A stretch of 64,000 nucleotides of DNA, taken from contig LRSR01009797.1 of NCBI GenBank assembly GCA_001579985.1, positions 62,001-126,000 of the forward strand, in the 5' to 3' direction. Each line of letters opens with the position of its first letter. Within the stretch, counting starts at the first letter, position 1. The stretch is from Hypsibius dujardini. Its lineage: Eukaryota > Tardigrada > Eutardigrada > Parachela > Hypsibiidae. Positions 22,601 to 34,895 of the stretch are shown here, one piece after another. The notes beneath the pieces were generated by a model that saw only the letters and a list, made by a program, of their open reading frames with translations, had not been told where the DNA came from and made no database searches. The position numbers and the translations under genes were made by a program.

Positions 22601-23993
22601 TGTATTTGCTAAGCGTCCTATTACATTAGTCTTAAGATTAACTTCACAAAGATTGTATATTTTAACCCTGATATATTTTATAAGTTGAAATATGAGAAAT
22701 GTCTATATTCTAATTCTAATCTTTTTGGGGACTTACTAATTATGTTTGTCTTTCTTAGTGCCCTTAGCCCAAATGAATTATTTAAGAAATCCTCAATTTG
22801 AAGATTTTTGTATAGGGATATTATTACTATTATTGAAAATTGCAAATTTAGACCTATATTCTGAATTTTGTATTTTTAAAATTGTTAATTTGCCTTTACT
22901 ATACACCACCTACCTGAAAACGATTTTCCCTTTTTTATTAGTTTTTCTCTTATGCAGCTCATTTAGTAACATAGCTCTATGCTTTTATTTTAAATGCGTG
23001 GAAATTGCTGGACCTTTAGGAAGATGTTTCAGACCGCAAAAGAAAATCCCCATTGCTGCAATTCTGTACATCATAGGAATAATAGAAAGGATACAGATAG
23101 CGTTATCCGAATTTGATTGAATGAACGCCAGCTCATATTTGTCCATCTTCGCAATTCAAAAACATTATTTTTACTCGGGCGGAGCAACTGAAGTCCATGC
23201 AAAGCCGCCTTTTCACAACGCAAAAGCGCAATTTTGTAGATTTTTGCATTCCTTCAAAAAATCTCAGTTACCTAATGAATACACTTTCGCGGTATGTTTT
23301 AAAACGCTAATTTTTTAAGCAAGATTTTTTCTACTGTTCACGTTATTCGAAATCAGGATAAAAGCTTCCGATTTCGAGACAAGAGTTCGCCGAAACTTCG
23401 TGATTGAATTACAAGATGACGCTTTACCGAACAGTATTTCTATATTTTCACCGACCATTCCTGAGTGGAAGTTCAATTACCAGCTGCATTACTTTCAGAG
23501 CGCCCCCTGTGAAAGTCGAAATTAAAACCGGAAACTAAAAGTATTTATTTTAATTTTTCGACGGTTGTATAGTTTTGCATGCCTGACCTGGAATAACTCG
23601 CGAGACGACGAGATTTCCGTCTTCCTGCAGCACTAACTTGGAAGACTTATTTTTGGACCAGAGAATCTGCCCCTTGTCAAGGTTGCCTCCCGACGGGATA
23701 GTGTCCGATCCGGCGATTGACCGATCGATAGCTTGTGCTGCCTGGGTGCAAACATCGTTGGTGTTGGTGTTTGTATTCGCAAAGCAGCCATTAGAACAGG
23801 AAAGGATCTTGATGGGATTATCACCCTGCCGACAAAAGAAGAGCGAGTTGAAATCATTCCCGCTGACTTGACACACCGGAGCGAGATGTGAGCCACACGT
23901 ATTCAAATCGGAAATACAGCATCCTGCAAATGCTGAGGGTAGGATCCCAAGCAGCAGAATCAACAGAATGACTGATACGTGAGACGCTTGCAT
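19685..23993 (-). CDS. Gene C: secreted bulb-type lectin with a different Cys-rich C-terminus
   Basis: Proposed exons: 23993-23588, 22002-21754, 20676-20446, 20389-20132 and 19722-19685 (393 aa). All junctions are phase 1. Exon 1 has a signal peptide (SVILLILLLGILPSAFA), the same Cys-rich domain as genes A and B (CCISDLNTCGSHL ... ILSCSNGC) and the first lectin strands. Exon 2 completes the lectin domain (LMLLDNGDLALLNGGGEVVW, TTPCLW). Exons 1-2 are secure. Exons 3-5 encode a Cys-rich region (HCLFFTNCSYSCKANCDFG, GMYECYGISECTQGDQNQ) and end ILQTCS-stop. They fit by phase but have no recognised family, and the exon 3 acceptor is weak and follows a TG-rich tract. The 56-bp intron 20445-20390 uses GTTCGT. 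An alternative reading would start a separate gene at 20462 (MGRSRWFVDIFLKLLLL). A MITE occupies the last intron. Confidence 0.6.
19774..20123. mobile_element. MITE in last intron of gene C, TA target site
   Basis: The left end CGAGGTAAAGGCTATTGACC and the complement of the right end CGAGGTAAAGGCTATTAACC continue to match for about 46 bp. TA flanks both sides. Length is 350 bp. It sits only six bases past the exon 4 donor (20131) without disturbing it. Confidence 0.75.
20701..20793. repeat. CA-rich microsatellite
   Basis: A degenerate (CACAA)n/(ACACA)n tract on +, so TG-rich in the gene C sense. It lies about 25 bp upstream of the proposed exon 3 of gene C. Confidence 0.8.
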
Positions 23994-24381
23994 TATAAAA
24001 TATTAAATTGATAAACGTAAGCTACAGAAACTCACTCTTAAAAGTTAACCTGCACGTAAAGTGGTAATATTTGCCAGCTTAATACAACGGTCTTACAATT
24101 TGGCGATCATCAAATCCGGAAAAGTGTTCTCTAAGCAGAAAGCTCGTATAGGCATGTATAATTATTACTCACAATCACGGAGAAGTTCCTGAACCGGTTT
24201 TTCTACTGGAAAACCTACCTGTGAATGCAGAAGGCAACATCATCTCGATACACAACATATTGGTGCGTAATTTATTTTTGAGAGCAATTTTCTTCTGTTC
24301 GGTATTTTCAGCAATCAGTCGTCCGATGCTACACGAAACCGGTTTGTTGTGAACACTGAATAATTAGTGATTCTCTGTTAA
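23994..24381. other. Upstream region of gene C
   Basis: No exon or repeat seen. It presumably includes the gene C promoter, but I see no clear core element. Confidence 0.4.
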
Positions 24382-25010
24382 GGCGATGAACCATCGTCGA
24401 TTTGAACCTTTTCGCAATGACCACACACCCCAGCGAAAAAATTCTAGCAACTTTATTATAATTTATTAAGATAGCGTGAAACAAAATTGATCTGAAAACA
24501 ACATTTTGAGTTTTGAAAACTGCTGTGTCATAGTACCCGGCACCACCTACGTAATTTGGGTCTATGGCCATTATTAAGGAAACGGTCACGAATAATGGTT
24601 TACTTGGACCGACGTGGGATAGCCCGCNNNNNNNNNNNNNNNNNNNNNNNNNNNNNNNNNTTCATATCACCCATCGGCGCCCCTTTACATTTTTTAAACA
24701 GCTGGCAACCGGTGACTTTAAAGTCCAGTCGATCTGGATTGGAAACCACTATCACCGCATCACTGCGGGTTATCCCATGCCGGTCCAAGTAAACCATTAT
24801 TCATGACCGTTTCCGTAATAATGGCCATAGACCCAAATCACGTAGGTGGTGCCGGGTACTATGACACAGCAATTTTCAAAACGCAAAATTTTGTTTTCAG
24901 ATCAATTTTTTTTCACGCTATCTTGATAAATTATAGTTAAGCTGCTAGAATTTTTTCGTTGGGGTGTGTGGTCATTGCAAAAAGGCTCAAATCGACGATG
25001 GTTCATCACC
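24382..25010. mobile_element. Fold-back element with ~245-bp arms and an assembly gap in the loop
   Basis: The left arm 24382-24627 and right arm about 24768-25010 are inverted copies. The tip reads GGCGATGAACCATCGTCGAT on the left and GGTGATGAACCATCGTCGAT on the complement of the right. The 33-base run of N (24628-24660) starts exactly where the left arm ends, as expected if the hairpin defeated sequencing or assembly. There is no coding sequence. Confidence 0.8.
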
Positions 25011-25596
25011 GTAACGCATAGCGAGGCTGCGGTTTTTTCATTTTTGTCTCGTGCAAATTGGTCGAAGTTATCAAAGCGAAAAACACTGGCATTTTTGGTA
25101 TGCAATAAAGTGAACGTAACGTCAAAGGAAATCATACATTTGAAAGGGATTTCGAAGTGCGTTTCGGTTCTCAAAAATGCAGGTGTTCACATTTTTACGA
25201 AACCGGTTATGAATCGGAATATTTGCTGTGCAACTGCGTGAGCATCGATCAACGCCGGATAACCAAATTTGCAAGTGTTTGACGGTGCAAAAACCATCTA
25301 GGATAATTAACAGATAAAAATATCAAGCAAATAAATTACACCGCCAGGGTACAAGCAGGTCAAAATATATGGCTGTCGCTGAGTTTACACTTTGACGAGA
25401 AAAAAACGCACCACAGTGTACCCAGCATGAACACAAAATAGCCATTCAGCTCCATTTACTTCTGAAAGAGTGAGATTGGGTGCCAATTTGGACGCAGTAA
25501 ATTAACCATATTTATCCGTTCATAACTTGAAACTTAAAGTAATAATACCGGGACCTGAAACACGATTGGAACGGAGTATGACCCATGCCCACAGTG
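25011..25596. other. No supported feature (3' flank of gene D)
   Basis: AT-rich sequence downstream of the gene D stop codon. No repeat or exon seen. Confidence 0.5.
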
Positions 25597-28500
25597 TTAA
25601 TGGTCTACTGATTTTTTGATGGCAGAAAGTAAAGGAAAAGCTCCATCTTGACAATCGTTCCCTGCATCGTCCTCCGAAACATCTGTCGCATACACTCCGC
25701 CGTATCCATTTTGCACAGCCCATTCAGTCTAAACCATGGAAATGTACTGTAATCCCATATGAAGCTGGGGACAGCTAATGACGGACAAGTGCATAATCAA
25801 CAAACCTTGGTACGAACTGTTGCTATATCGTTATAGCCGATCCACCAAAAAGGCGTGTAGGCATATGAAGCCGCAATCTCTTCGTCAAAATGATTAGTGG
25901 CATCTTCGTTCTTGATGGCCTGACAAATTTCGTAATAAGCCCATACACCAGACTCCTTTGTGTGGTTACCAGAATATACACGGCTCGCAGCAGCGGCACC
26001 CAAGTCGTGCTTTTCGACGTCTTTCAGGATCCATCCGCGACCATAGAATGGTATGCCCAAAACTAATTTGGATTTAGAAATTCCTAGAGATGACAAGATG
26101 TTGGCCATGGACTCCTAACAAAATTCAAGAAAATCTGGTCATTCGTAACATACCAAACTTGGCATGTTTCAAAGCAGGTTCTCAAACTGGTTTTAGGTTT
26201 ATTCTAAATGCTTTATGTCACTGATGATTTGATAATATACTTCCGCAGTAACGCATCAGAAATTTTTTTCTCGCAGATTCACAAAATGAAAAATCTCCTG
26301 AATGTTTCGTCTACATCGATTTTAGCCTAAGAAGCTACAATTGTTGGAGAACGAGTGAGAAAATATTTGTTCGAAATGGAATTCTGGATCGATTGCCGTC
26401 ATGAGAAATCGTCGTAGGGACCAAAAAGCTGAGGCAGAAGTCAGGCTGGAAATAGCCAAACCAAAATCAGATTTCATCAGTATCTATTAAATTTAGTTCT
26501 AATCAGGTACAAGATTGAGCTCATCTTACTCGTATTCACAGTATTTCTGCCGAAAAACAAAAACTGATAGTGATTTTTGTGAATCGGTATTTTACTGTAA
26601 ATATCGAGGGAGTCCTAATTTGTTTTTCTTCATTCTGAATTTTGCCTTGGAATAAATGCTTTTGCAGTGCCGGCAAAATAACTTTTAAAATAATTGATAA
26701 TCATCGTCTTTAAAATAAAAGTTAATACGATTCTTAGTTCTCCCATTGGAATTGTTTTAAAGTAAGAGCTGAATTACCATATTCTGCTGCGTGGCTCCTC
26801 CGAATGGTCCGCCCTTTGTAGGGGAATGATGGCTCACAGTTTTGGTTTCTGTCACTGTCTTTCCCAGATTGTATGCTGCTACGTGTACCAAGTCAACGGA
26901 TCTGTGAAGAATCTATGAGTATTGACCTTCATTTAACGAATTGTTCAGCCAAAACTCACTGCTCAAGTTTTAATGCTTTAACATCCTCCCAAACTGGTGT
27001 GTAATGAAGTGTGAACGAAAGGAGGAGGCGTGGCTTAGCGACATCAAAAGCCTCGGAGTCGAACGCGGTTCGCAAGTGCTAGCATGATAGTCACCATTAG
27101 CCAATATATTTCACAATCCAATAACGGAAAACTCACCTTCACCAATGTGGCAATTGATGAAACGTTATAAACATCCGTATATCTTTCATCGAAATCAATG
27201 TCAACACCGTCTAAATTCCAATTACGCAGGTTTCGCAAAATAGGGGCGAGGAATTGCGAGCGAGTAACGTGATCGCTTGCTGTCTTCCCCAACACCTCGC
27301 TGCTTTTTCTGCCGATTCCCAAAAGGAATTTTAGTTTTGGATTATTTGATTTCATTTGCTGCAGTTTGACGAAAGTTTCTGAACCGAAAAAATATCAAAA
27401 TCTTCACATGAAATCATAAACTAAGGACTACATAAATTGTGTAGACTAACGTGTGATGGCATCAGTTGTTCGCGGTATAAGCTTCTTGCCTGTTGAACTT
27501 TCAAATGGAACGACAATATATGTGCATAAGGATTGGTCAAAGTTTTCCAGCTTGAACGAGTCGGGATAACCCCCTTCGGGTGACCAAGGGGGGAAGAAAC
27601 ATCCACGATAAGGAGTTTCCAGTCCAGTATCTAGGTGAGAAATCAAAAAAGGTAAACCGGCAAACTAAATATTTCTCCTGTTATTGGTAAGATACACTTG
27701 TTATTTGTGAACTCGAATCCCTGACACAATTTGCAATAAAGTGTTAAATTCTGGACTGTGGCAAGACAATAGCATTTGAATGAGGAGCGTCCACACGAAA
27801 ATTCGCAGCAAGTTTGTCTCACGCGTTTTCCTCTACACAACTATGCACTAACTGACGGAATTTGTTCAGGAAAGGCCAAGCTTCTTTTTTCGAAAATAAC
27901 TCAGAAGCGTTAAGTTGTGAGAATCTCTTCGTAACCGAATGAAACATCTTTGACATTTTTTTAATCCGGGGGGGGGGAGGCTGGAGTTGGCGTGCAACTG
28001 TATCAAAAAAACTGTACTATTAAAAAAAATCGATAAAACCTGGGCTTTAGATGACGTTCTTTCCTATCGAAGTTAACTGACCTTTCTTTGCTGAATAGTT
28101 ATTGATTTTTAATAATAGAAAAAGCTAGTTTGACGTTAACTGGTGATGGCCGAAGTTTGACTAGAAGATAGGGCGAGTTATAAAATAATTGTAATGGGAA
28201 CGGCCGAAAAGTTTGATCATTTCTGAAACATGTACACTTGCAATTTTTTCAAAATTATTTTCTCAGCTTGTAGGGGTTCATTCTTTTTGTGAGAACAATC
28301 ACTACATGGATAGCGTAGTGAATTTGCTGAGTTGTAACTTCGAGAATTAAGTTCTTACGTTATATTCCTCACTCATTTTTTGCTTGCCAGACAAAATTTC
28401 GAAAAACAAAGGTCAGCGGCTTTTAAACAATTTAGTAAATCGGTAAATTAGAGATAATTCTGTTCGGCACATGACGATCGACAAATTTTTTTACCTACCA

Positions 28501-31410
28501 TACCAGTCAGGCGGTGTTTGTTTGAATTTGCTGCAGAGTCATTGCTGAACCCAGTAATTTACCTGCAGGTGCCATTGTGGTAATGACGACAACTTTATCA
28601 ACAGTAACCGGAAGGTCTGTCGAAGTCAGGTCTGCTGCTATGGTACTCGCGGGTGTCGTGGTGGATATAGTGGAGACATCTGTAGTAGTGGTTGCTGAGT
28701 TCGTTCCAGCTAAAAAAAAGATTAAAATAATATCAGTACTTTTCTTGCAAGCATTGGATCTCAATCGTATTAACGGAGAGCCACAGATATCGGTGTCACA
28801 AAATGTATTACCGCATTTATACAACAAGTTGATTTTCCGGATATCAATGTCACTGAGGGCGTCCCTCTGGCCAATAAGTTTGTTGCTATACTTAGGCAAT
28901 GGTCGAATGGTCCAAACGGCTGGATTCATTGCAAAATCGAACATGCCGTAGTGGAGTACAGAACCGAAATCGTAGGGTTGACCGAAAGCAGTCGTGTTTA
29001 AGTACTTTTGAAATTGTGCTTGATCGTCTGCGAGAAAACAAAAATTCGTTTGGCAGAAACTGATTTCAAATTGTATGGGAAAACTAACCGCCTTCCCTGA
29101 TGTTGGCCATATTAATTTCCACATAATCGTCACGATCTATTCGGCTTTGCTCATGGAAAAAGCCTGGTAAAAAACAAGGTACAATGTACGTGAAGGCCAA
29201 TTATTGCATGTCGTTTATGTTGCAAGCGGTACATTATCAACTGGTAATTAGTCATTGGGAAACCTACCAAGAGCATGCATCAGTTCGTGTTGAACTATTC
29301 CTGACCGTTCCGTGCATGCTAGCGAATAACACACAAATCAGATTTTCTGGAATATTTAACATTTCAAGCGATCTGAAAAAAAACTCACGTCCAATGGATA
29401 TCATGACACGTTGACCGCCTTCAATATTCTGTCTGCCGACGTAGGACGAACATCTAATGGTTTGAAGAACTTCCAGTTACCACGGCTGTCAGTTTATAGC
29501 ATCACACATGAAGTAAGCATTCATACGTTTTACTGCTTGCAATGATAATGTAATGCTTCTCGGTGGTCAGCGGAACGAAACGCACACAGGTCCGGTTAAA
29601 GAGTTTCATTGCATCCAGCACGAACTGCTTGTAAGCTTTTGCGCTTGATTCCTCTATGAATAAAATGGAGCAAATGTGAGCCGTAGTGTTGTTTAAATTT
29701 ATTAAAAATTATGTCTAAATTAACCAAAATTCAATTTTATTTTAAACAAAATATATATTATTTATGTTGAAGTCGAGGTTGAAAACTTCCTGATGTTCAT
29801 TGTTATTTACCGTGTCCGTAAATATTTTTGGGAAAAATGTGCGAAGGCTATATCTCTGGTGCCGGCACTAATGTAATAACGAAGTTTTAAGGGCTTGGTA
29901 GCTAAATATGTCAACCACCATGACGGTATTTGAAGACAAATTCCGTTCGTCGTGAGAGAAGTCGTAAGGGTAAAGCCATCAAGTGTCAGACAGGAATAAT
30001 GCCCTACCTGATGCGTGAGAGCATGAGACATTTTACGAATCGAAGAGTCCAATCGAAAGTCTACACATTTTTTTATATAAAATATATCAAAATAACGAAA
30101 AGAATCAGATCGTGACTGAGGGCGTGGCTGGCGAAATGGCTAGTCTAAACCAGCATCCGGCGGGTAGCAATTTTGTCCAACAATACCAAGGTTTTCCTGT
30201 TCTTCCAACAGCGTTTTGAGTTTAAGTCCAATTGAAATATTTTTGATAGAAAATGAAATCTTGCGTGTTTTCCTTACTCAAGAAGCAAAAAGGGATTCTG
30301 GAACAATATTAATGATTCCAAAAATTTAAGTTGAAAGTTTGCATGCAAAATTAGCATGCAAAATCAAGCATTCAAAAAGGTCCCGTTTTGTTTTTACTTT
30401 TTCAGAAAGGTGATACGACCCGAGTTATTGATCTTGCTGTTTTCAAGTAGTCAGATGGGCGGGTAAAACAATGTCCGCTTGGTTTTTTGTTGCACAAGGA
30501 GCACACAGGGAATGCCAGCTTTTGTAAAATCTGTGAAAAATGCTCCCGGTAACCAGGACACGCTCAGAAAATGAAACCCACCAGTATGCGTGTTGGAGCG
30601 CGCGCATAAGACGTCAATGGCAAAATTGCAAATGGCACGAATCAAGTTAAATGATTTTTCTTTCGAATGAGTGGTAACCCAGTATCGTGCGCACAGTGGT
30701 CACGCGCACACATCAGCTCAAACTTTTCCCAGAAGTAGTTACGAACCCGGTAAACTGTAATGGGCCAAAACAGTCAAACTCAACAGCAATTTTAATTCAA
30801 CATCCAATGTAAAATGACTTAAAGTGGTCGTTCTTCTTTTATATATCCCAAAGGGCTATTTAAATAGTTAAATATGATCCCACATTCAATTTTTATTTTT
30901 ATTTATTTTATTTTTATTTAAATTGGGGAAAATACTTAAACATAACATGTGAACCGTTTACGAGGACGGTATGTTGAGACGACTTAAATCTTACCAAAAG
31001 ATCGGGAGAAAATGTATGGGATAATTCCGTTCGGCCATGTTAATGCCTCATTAGTGACTGCATTGCATCCCACTGCATTGCATCCCACAAGCTTTAAAAG
31101 TATGGCCGAAATATTAGTTAATACTCTGACTGTCAAGCGTTTATGAGCCCGCGAAACTAACCTCCGACGCATTAAAGCCAACTTCTACACCCCTGATGTC
31201 GCCTTCGAAGAACGTTGTATCGTTAGATTCTACTGGATCATCGGGCGGTTTCATCAGGAACGATGATTTGGGAAGCTTTGCTGCAAAGCCAAGCGATACT
31301 TGAACATGATTTTACAGAAAAAGTATCAGACGGAATAAATTTTTACCCGGAGCCGCAGAACAACCACGGAAGAGAAAGTATGCGTAACAGAGATATATCA
31401 GCAAATCCAT
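25597..31410 (-). CDS. Gene D: secreted astacin metalloprotease fused to a catalytically dead GH18 domain
   Basis: Fifteen exons with consistent phases: 31410-31347, 31280-31162, 31091-30995, 29653-29527, 29453-29389, 29318-29268, 29163-29089, 29027-28812, 28709-28563, 27630-27451, 27378-27137, 27078-26960, 26901-26778, 26114-25806, 25728-25597 (688 aa). Signal peptide 1-21. Propeptide with the astacin Asp switch FFEGDI (D49). Protease about 62-271 with zinc motif [15 protein letters not shown] (H168, H172, H178) and Met-turn SVLHYGM (Y226). Thr-rich linker 272-320. GH18 domain 321-688 with YRGCFFPPWSPEGGYPD, SLCTYIVVPF, FYGRGW and WWIGYND. The catalytic signature reads DGVDIDFD (437-444), with Asp in place of the acid/base Glu. 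So the protease should work and chitin hydrolysis should not; binding of chitin or another glycan is inferred. A 15-bp tandem duplication (31056-31090) repeats GCNAV near the mature protease N-terminus. Confidence 0.9.
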
Positions 31411-31978
31411 TTTCAACGAACGCTCTGCGATGGTGTTTATTAACTCAGATGTTGGTAGCTTCCGACGGGAAGAAAAGAGAAAATTTTCAAAATCGAATAT
31501 CCATGAGCAGTCGAATAATTCGCTTATGTTTCAGCAGCAGCGGATTTTTTTCAAAACCGGATTTCTTTGCCAACGCACTTATAGATTTATTGAATAATTT
31601 AAAACTTGTTCGGAAAACTCGCAGTATTTACGAAACCGGTTTCCGCGTGTGCAAGGTTAGTGAATTTGCTAAAACTTACAGTACGAGGCAATCTTCATCG
31701 TTCCCGGCTGCAATATATGCAGCACTGATGTCACGCGACAATATTTATTCAAGAAACGCCCCCGACAGGTTTTTTTTTACGAGTATTGATCTACACGTAA
31801 AAATGAATGATTTTCCGAAATGGTCGAGAGCTACCGTTTAACAGGTTCTGAGCTATCCAAGTACGAATGTTAAATTTCTGTTGACCTAGGCTAGTCAACG
31901 GTTCTTAATTAACAAGCGTGTATCTCAGCATAAAACGTTAATGGTGTCAAAGAAAAGGAAGCAAACTTATTCATGATT
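31411..31978. other. Short intergenic region between genes E and D
   Basis: 569 bp between the gene E stop and the gene D start on the same strand. It must hold the gene D promoter if D is transcribed independently. No repeat. A plus-strand ORF that runs across it is a shadow of gene D exons 1-2. Confidence 0.6.
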
Positions 31979-34895
31979 TTAAACTCCAATTTTGGGAGGA
32001 GCGATATTCGGCTTTGCTTGCTCGTCTCGAATGACGTTCAGTAGCGGGTATTTCGGTCCACACGTTCCAGCAAAATCGTCGAGAGATACATCTTTCACAA
32101 ACAATCCGCCGAATCCATTTCTGCTCACCCAAGCTGCCTGAATTGTAAAAAAAACAGAATAAATTTATTGTTTAGATAAAATTTTGAAAATTCATCTGCA
32201 GTAGCAAGCGAACTCATAAACTAACCTTGCCCCTGAGAGTCTGCTCGTCGTTGTAGCCAACCCACCAAGTTTTTGTGAACGCGTAGGAAGCGGCTATTCG
32301 TTGGTCAAACACCACTGTTGCATTGTCCTGTTTGATGTGTTGACAGAGTTCGTAATACGGCCAGTATCCCGACGTATTTGTATAAACGCTCGGCAGATCC
32401 TGATCCGCACTGAACGCTCCCAGAAATGTATCGTTACTGTTTCCCAATATCCAGCCACGGCCATAAAGCGGGACACCTCCTACTAGCTTTGCTTTCGGAA
32501 TACCTGCCTGATGCCAATCCTGCAGCACTTGTGCCTAAACAGTTGTTGAACTCATGAAAATAATTAAAATCATTTTTATCAAGAAATCCAAATGTTGATG
32601 TTTCATTCCAGCTAACTTCGACTATTAATGTCGAGAATTACCAGAACAGTAATTTTGTGGCCAGGGCAAACATTGCGCTTATACCTAAAATGTTTGAGAA
32701 CCATCGAAATCGAGAAATGACTCCAAAATGGAGTGTTTTACAGTAGTAAGCTTTATTTTATACATAAATCGCATAAGAGAATCAACAAGTCTGAAACTAA
32801 GTTTTACCAGATTAGCCTTGGATGGGATACCCAATGGTCCACCGAAGAGTGGAGAATGATGGGCAATGTGAAGAGTGGCAAAGGCGGTATTGCCCTGATC
32901 GTACGATACGGCATGAACGATGTCTACTACCCTGGTTCGGGTGAAGAAAAACGGATTTTTTATGATCTGCATAGTCATATGAGTTTCCTGAATTTTACAT
33001 TTGAACCTGATAATGGTTCCGTTTCTTACAATCCAAGGGCAGGTCCGTTTATGCTGTTAGTTTGGGAAGTTTCCTGAAGAGTTGTGGACAAAGCCAACCG
33101 TTCCTTTCCAGTCTCCAAACTCTCTCGATCGAACTCTTTCCGTATAGCCTGCTCAAAAAATGAAGACATAAAATAACAATATCCAGAATGTGCACGGAGG
33201 TGATCCAATGATTCAAAATGCACATAGCTTTAATTCATCAAATCATTTCTGCACCTCAGACAAATTAAATTGTCCTGAAGTTTATACTGAAACTTTGGAT
33301 AATTTAATTTTGAGTACACATACATCAGACGAAGTTGTCACAAGTATTCTTCAAATCGACTTTCGCTTTTTAAATTGTTGTTCAAATTTCAAGATAATAA
33401 TTTGTACTAATTTATTTACAAATTGCCCGGTAAAAACTTCTTGAAAAACTGAGGTGGTACGGCGGTCATTGTCTCATTTTTCCAAATGGATTACCTGGAG
33501 GAGAACAGGGAGAAGTATTTCGTCCGAGCGAAACGGCGAAACCTCCCAGTTCCAGTATACATCTATGCCGTCCAAACCCCAACCGCGCAACTTGGCCGCA
33601 ATGGATGCTGCAAATACTTCGATGCCGTGAACTGCAACCATTTCGCTGAGCTCGTGCGTCCTATTTTCGCCACCCACACTGAGGATCAACTTGAGTAAGG
33701 GGAATGACGCCTTGTGTTGGCGGAGTAATCGAAACAAATCTGCAAAATGAGAAACAAACGGATTATTCAATGTTGTGCTGAAAATTTGCCAGTTTTGCGA
33801 AGCTTGAAAATTTTCTTGAATTCAGCGATAAAACAACTGGGATTATGATGTCCTTAATGTTCAACCACGAGTGGTCCATAAAAGCAAAACCTCTGAAGGT
33901 CGAACTACAATTTTGCGTTTCCATTCCGGATTCGTCGGACGAAGCAAATCTCCCAATTGAATATCTCAAATTATAAGCCAAGTAATTTCAAAAAGTTTGT
34001 CCAGTGAGGACACATTCCTGATTGCATATCAGGAACGGACATTTATTTGCTCTTCGTGTTTTTTCAACTGGGTGATATTATCGTCACTTATTACTTTCTT
34101 GGCAAACTTTGGAAAAATGGTTATCATCCTGTAATGAAATCTCTATAGTACTCTGAAATTCGTAAGCTGGCCATCAGGCGTACCCGTGTCGTTTGGTGAG
34201 GTTAGTGCCAAAGTCAAACCCTGGATACTTCCGCTGGGGATGATGATGTATGTGCACAGGCTAGGATCTAAATTTTCGGCCGAGAATTTGGTAAAAAATC
34301 TGACGTCAGAAAAGTCGGCGTCTTCCGGGTAAACGCAACCGCGATGAGGCAACTGGAAATGTGGATCTATGACAACTTGAACAAATAAAAGCAATGTACT
34401 GACATATCTGATTATCTTTGGAACAATTAAGATCGGCTCAAAAAAATCTAATTTAGCGTACTTTTTGTTATATCGCTGTGATTTTCCGGCAGGAACTGCA
34501 CGTTTGATGTGGGTGGGGCATGGTTTGAATCCGTTTCGACTCCTTTATGAGCTTTTATTTGAATATTTTTTTGAACGGGATGGCCTCCCGTTAATGTCTG
34601 CGTTGAGTTGCTATCATCTGCTGCCTGCATTTGCACTTGAGATTGGAATGGTAACAGAGTACGGGTGGTCGAATTGTTGGACTCGGCTTGAACATCGTGA
34701 GTAACGGCTGTAATTGATATTGAAAAGGCTTACTACATACAGAAAAGTGAAAAAAATAAAAGCGTTCTCCACGGTATACATTATACAGATCAAAGAATCT
34801 ATTAATGAAGCTCGGGAGCACATTTCTGCACTGTTTTTTTCCTTACCTTGCAATGCCATACAAAATATAATAATATTCATCGGAATAGCTAGCAT
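31979..34895 (-). CDS. Gene E: secreted GH18 chitinase-like protein, catalytically dead, no protease
   Basis: Eight exons: 34895-34847, 34707-34462, 34375-34184, 33739-33495, 33148-33030, 32931-32808, 32534-32226, 32137-31979 (480 aa). Signal peptide MLAIPMNIIIFCMALQA. A low-complexity Ser/Thr/Gln/Asn-rich stretch (residues 17 to about 98) occupies the place where D and F have an astacin. The GH18 domain follows, with HRGCVYPEDADF, SLCTYIIIP, LILSVGGENRT, YGRGWILG, WWVGYND and a C-terminal GGLFVKDVSLDDFAGTCG. The catalytic signature is DGIDVYWN (219-226): the third Asp is Tyr and the Glu is Asn. Exon lengths 119, 124 and 309 equal those of gene D, so D and E are tandem duplicates in the GH18 part. 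The role is probably non-catalytic glycan binding. Confidence 0.88.

Noticed and set aside
22746-23120. 124-codon hydrophobic ORF on +
   Set aside because: Lies in the AT-rich first intron of gene C; poly-Ile/Leu/Phe composition is what AT-rich DNA gives by chance.
24556-24806. ORFs spanning the N run
   Set aside because: They read through unknown bases inside fold-back arms and have no support.
29807-30052. 81-codon ORF on - between astacin exons of gene D
   Set aside because: The flanking exons join in phase without it and give a continuous astacin; it has no astacin similarity.
31263-31841. 192-codon ORF on +
   Set aside because: It overlaps gene D exons 1-2 on the opposite strand, and those exons have signal peptide, FEGD switch and matching splice phases. 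The plus ORF has no motif.
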